Origin: Paraglomus occultum
Lineage: Eukaryota > Glomeromycota > Glomeromycetes > Paraglomerales > Paraglomeraceae
Direction: 5' to 3'
Length of the DNA stretch: 18,103 nt
Assembly (NCBI GenBank): GCA_910592205.1
Contig: CAJVPJ010000722.1
Location: 1-18,103, forward strand
Of this stretch, positions 17,011-18,103 are shown one piece after another (position 1 is the first letter of the stretch; each line of letters begins with the position of its first letter). A program made the translations under genes and the position numbers. The notes below the pieces were generated by a model. The model searched no databases and was not told the DNA's origin. It saw nothing but the letters and a program-made list of their open reading frames with translations.

Positions 17011-17724
17011 CTAATCGCTCGGGCTTTGTGCCTTTGGCTTCTTTGTATCGTTTCAAAGCCCATTTCCGAGCTAGCAATCATAAGGAGTTGGGAATATCCA
17101 AAACGATAAAAAGAACTAAAGTAAATAAGAGTTGTCGTTCGCCAAAACTGTGTTGGAAATAGTTCAACCTAAGACAACCCTCAATCATTACCTTCTTGTT
17201 TATCTTTGGGTAGGGTACTCTATTAGTATGGTCATAGGCGCCTGTTCTTAGTATGAAATCTGTACTAAGTGCCATAGTGTTTATTAATGCCCGTTACCCT
17301 CCAAAGTCCTCACAAGTTTTCCCTAATCAGGCAATCTCTGTTTATCCAATATGCCGATAATAATGCTAAACACCTCCAACGACGTTACCTCTTTAGTATC
17401 TCAGACTTTGATCGTCTTATCCTGGCTTGACGAATACAACAGTCCCTCATTTAATACACGTCATTGCGGTGGTATGCTGAGACATTGACAGTATTGTTCT
17501 TCTCAACTTGGTATTCCATATACGAATCATGCCATCTTTTGAGGATGACGCTAAACGAGCACAACTTGGATTCCCGAGATAAAATTTTAAACAGTCATTT
17601 CACAATAAATCGATATAGGAATGATGAAGCCAATATAAGTAAAATAGTTACAAGTGAATTGGTTCCCACACGAGACAAGTAATCCATTTGGTATGCCCAA
17701 ACGGTGAAGCTTAAACTGACCTAC
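17009..17724 (-). pseudogene. NLE1: NLE1/Notchless WD40 protein, decayed partial copy
   Basis: NLE1 (yeast Rsa4) is a WD40 protein acting with the Rea1/midasin ATPase in 60S ribosome maturation. Pieces match the middle of the propeller in order: GHTKWITCLVWEPIH (17652-17724); NPSCARLASSSKDGMIRIW, then HTTAMTCIK and YSSSQDKTIKV (17389-17574); KLVRTLEG, then TMALSTDFILRTGAYD (17192-17322), where NTMALSTD-x-x-LRTGA is highly specific for this family; and KRYKEAKGTKPERLA (17009-17075). It is dead: TGA replaces Trp after CIK and after TIKV, HWVNT reads CAT TAA with a frameshift, one acceptor AG is missing, and both the N-terminal third and the last repeats are absent. The copy stops exactly where a kinase-tail fragment begins. 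Confidence 0.9.
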
Positions 17725-17932
17725 CTATTTTTATTCAGTATCATAAATTTTAAATAATGACTGCTATATTATATACTCAAATAGTCTACCCTGAAAAAGA
17801 AGTCAAATAGTAAACGTGCAACTCATGTACACATTTAATATATCTAATTGGAAGAGAAGCGAACTCCTTAAGTAAATAAACCGCGAATCGAAAGCGTTTG
17901 TGTCCCTAAATTATTAGATAATAAAATAATGT

Positions 17933-17959
17933 TAATATTGTAAATTGACTTTATTAGTA
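17933..17959 (-). other. 3' flank shared with left kinase
   Basis: Minus-strand AATAAAGTCAATTTACAATA matches 1129-1152 after the left kinase, with one or two changes. It starts 4 nt after this gene's stop but about 50 nt after the other's. It may carry the poly(A) signal (AATAAA). Confidence 0.7.
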
Positions 17960-18103
17960 TCAACATGTAACTGTACCTGCAGCTGAATCCAAATCATAGC
18001 TGTTTTTCAGTTTAGGCAAATCCCCAGTAGGTAAGAGTTTGCTAGAATATTTATTCTCCTTTTCGAGACGTGATAATGGCTTTACATCCGTATGATAGAT
18101 AGC
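17960..18103 (-). CDS. Protein kinase paralogue, C-terminal end only
   Basis: The last 47 codons of a minus-strand gene that continues beyond the window. It begins AIYHTDVKPLSRLEKENKYS, continues SKLLPTGDLPKLKNSYDL and ends AAGTVTC before TGA at 17960. The stretch from IY to PK aligns without gaps to the tail of the left-edge kinase (IYYNDVKPLSRLEKECKYS, then LLPTGSLPKPRN), differing at only a few positions; the last residues then diverge. No kinase domain is inside the window, so the kinase call is by this homology. A GTACAG after SAAG could be a donor, but the shared 3' flank nearby supports the stop. Confidence 0.82.
   Translation of the reverse strand, partial: AIYHTDVKPLSRLEKENKYSSKLLPTGDLPKLKNSYDLDSAAGTVTC

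Noticed and set aside
17078-17275. First read as the N-terminus of LST8 because of ILRTGAYDHT
   Set aside because: The preceding TMALSTD and the flanking SSSKDG and SQDKTIKV segments fit NLE1 in order; LST8 begins directly at the ILxTAGYDHT motif without them.
16362-17500. TGA read as tryptophan in this organism
   Set aside because: The intact genes here use TGG for Trp throughout (TBC1D31-like, transposase, HMG) and show no internal TGA, and the broken genes also carry TAA, TAG and frameshifts.

Overview
The window looks like nuclear DNA of an early-diverging fungus, most likely an arbuscular mycorrhizal fungus (Glomeromycotina). It is AT-rich, and its genes are split by many short introns (mostly 65-130 nt, GTATGT/GTAAGT donors, TAG/CAG acceptors). 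It carries a protein kinase of the type hugely expanded in these fungi (HCDLHGGN catalytic loop, CDLG in place of DFG) and a MATA-HMG box protein, another expanded family there. The assignment rests on family resemblance and was not tested by a search.

Layout. 109-1079 (+): 3' part of a kinase gene whose first visible exon breaks at the conserved lysine. 1706-3233 (-): decayed coding remnants, including a recognisable but frameshifted NOP16 (1883-2597). 3528-4150: weak coding remnants. 4416-5708: a complete Tc1-type transposon with perfect 27-bp inverted repeats, a TA duplication and an open 329-residue transposase. 5819-6864 (-): MATA-HMG gene. 6865-8470: intergenic. 8591-12518 (-): the main result, a 15-exon gene that reads through without a break for 873 codons and matches TBC1D31 (WDR67), a WD40 plus TBC-domain protein known in animals from centrosomes and cilia. 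13410-13941 (-): an unidentified four-exon small gene with one internal TGA. 14436-15600: three families of local direct repeats. 16099-17724: a decayed unknown gene (+) and a decayed NLE1/Notchless copy (-), with a piece of kinase tail at the NLE1 break. 17960-18103 (-): tail of a second kinase, a paralogue of the one at the left edge and in opposite orientation.

The genes do not form a pathway. The window is a patchwork of one clean ancestral gene, one apparently fresh transposon, members of two expanded families, and dead copies of ribosome-biogenesis genes (NOP16, NLE1). The clean 15-exon reading of TBC1D31 argues that breaks in the neighbours are mostly real decay rather than sequencing noise. 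Gene identities come from remembered family sequence features, not from a database search.
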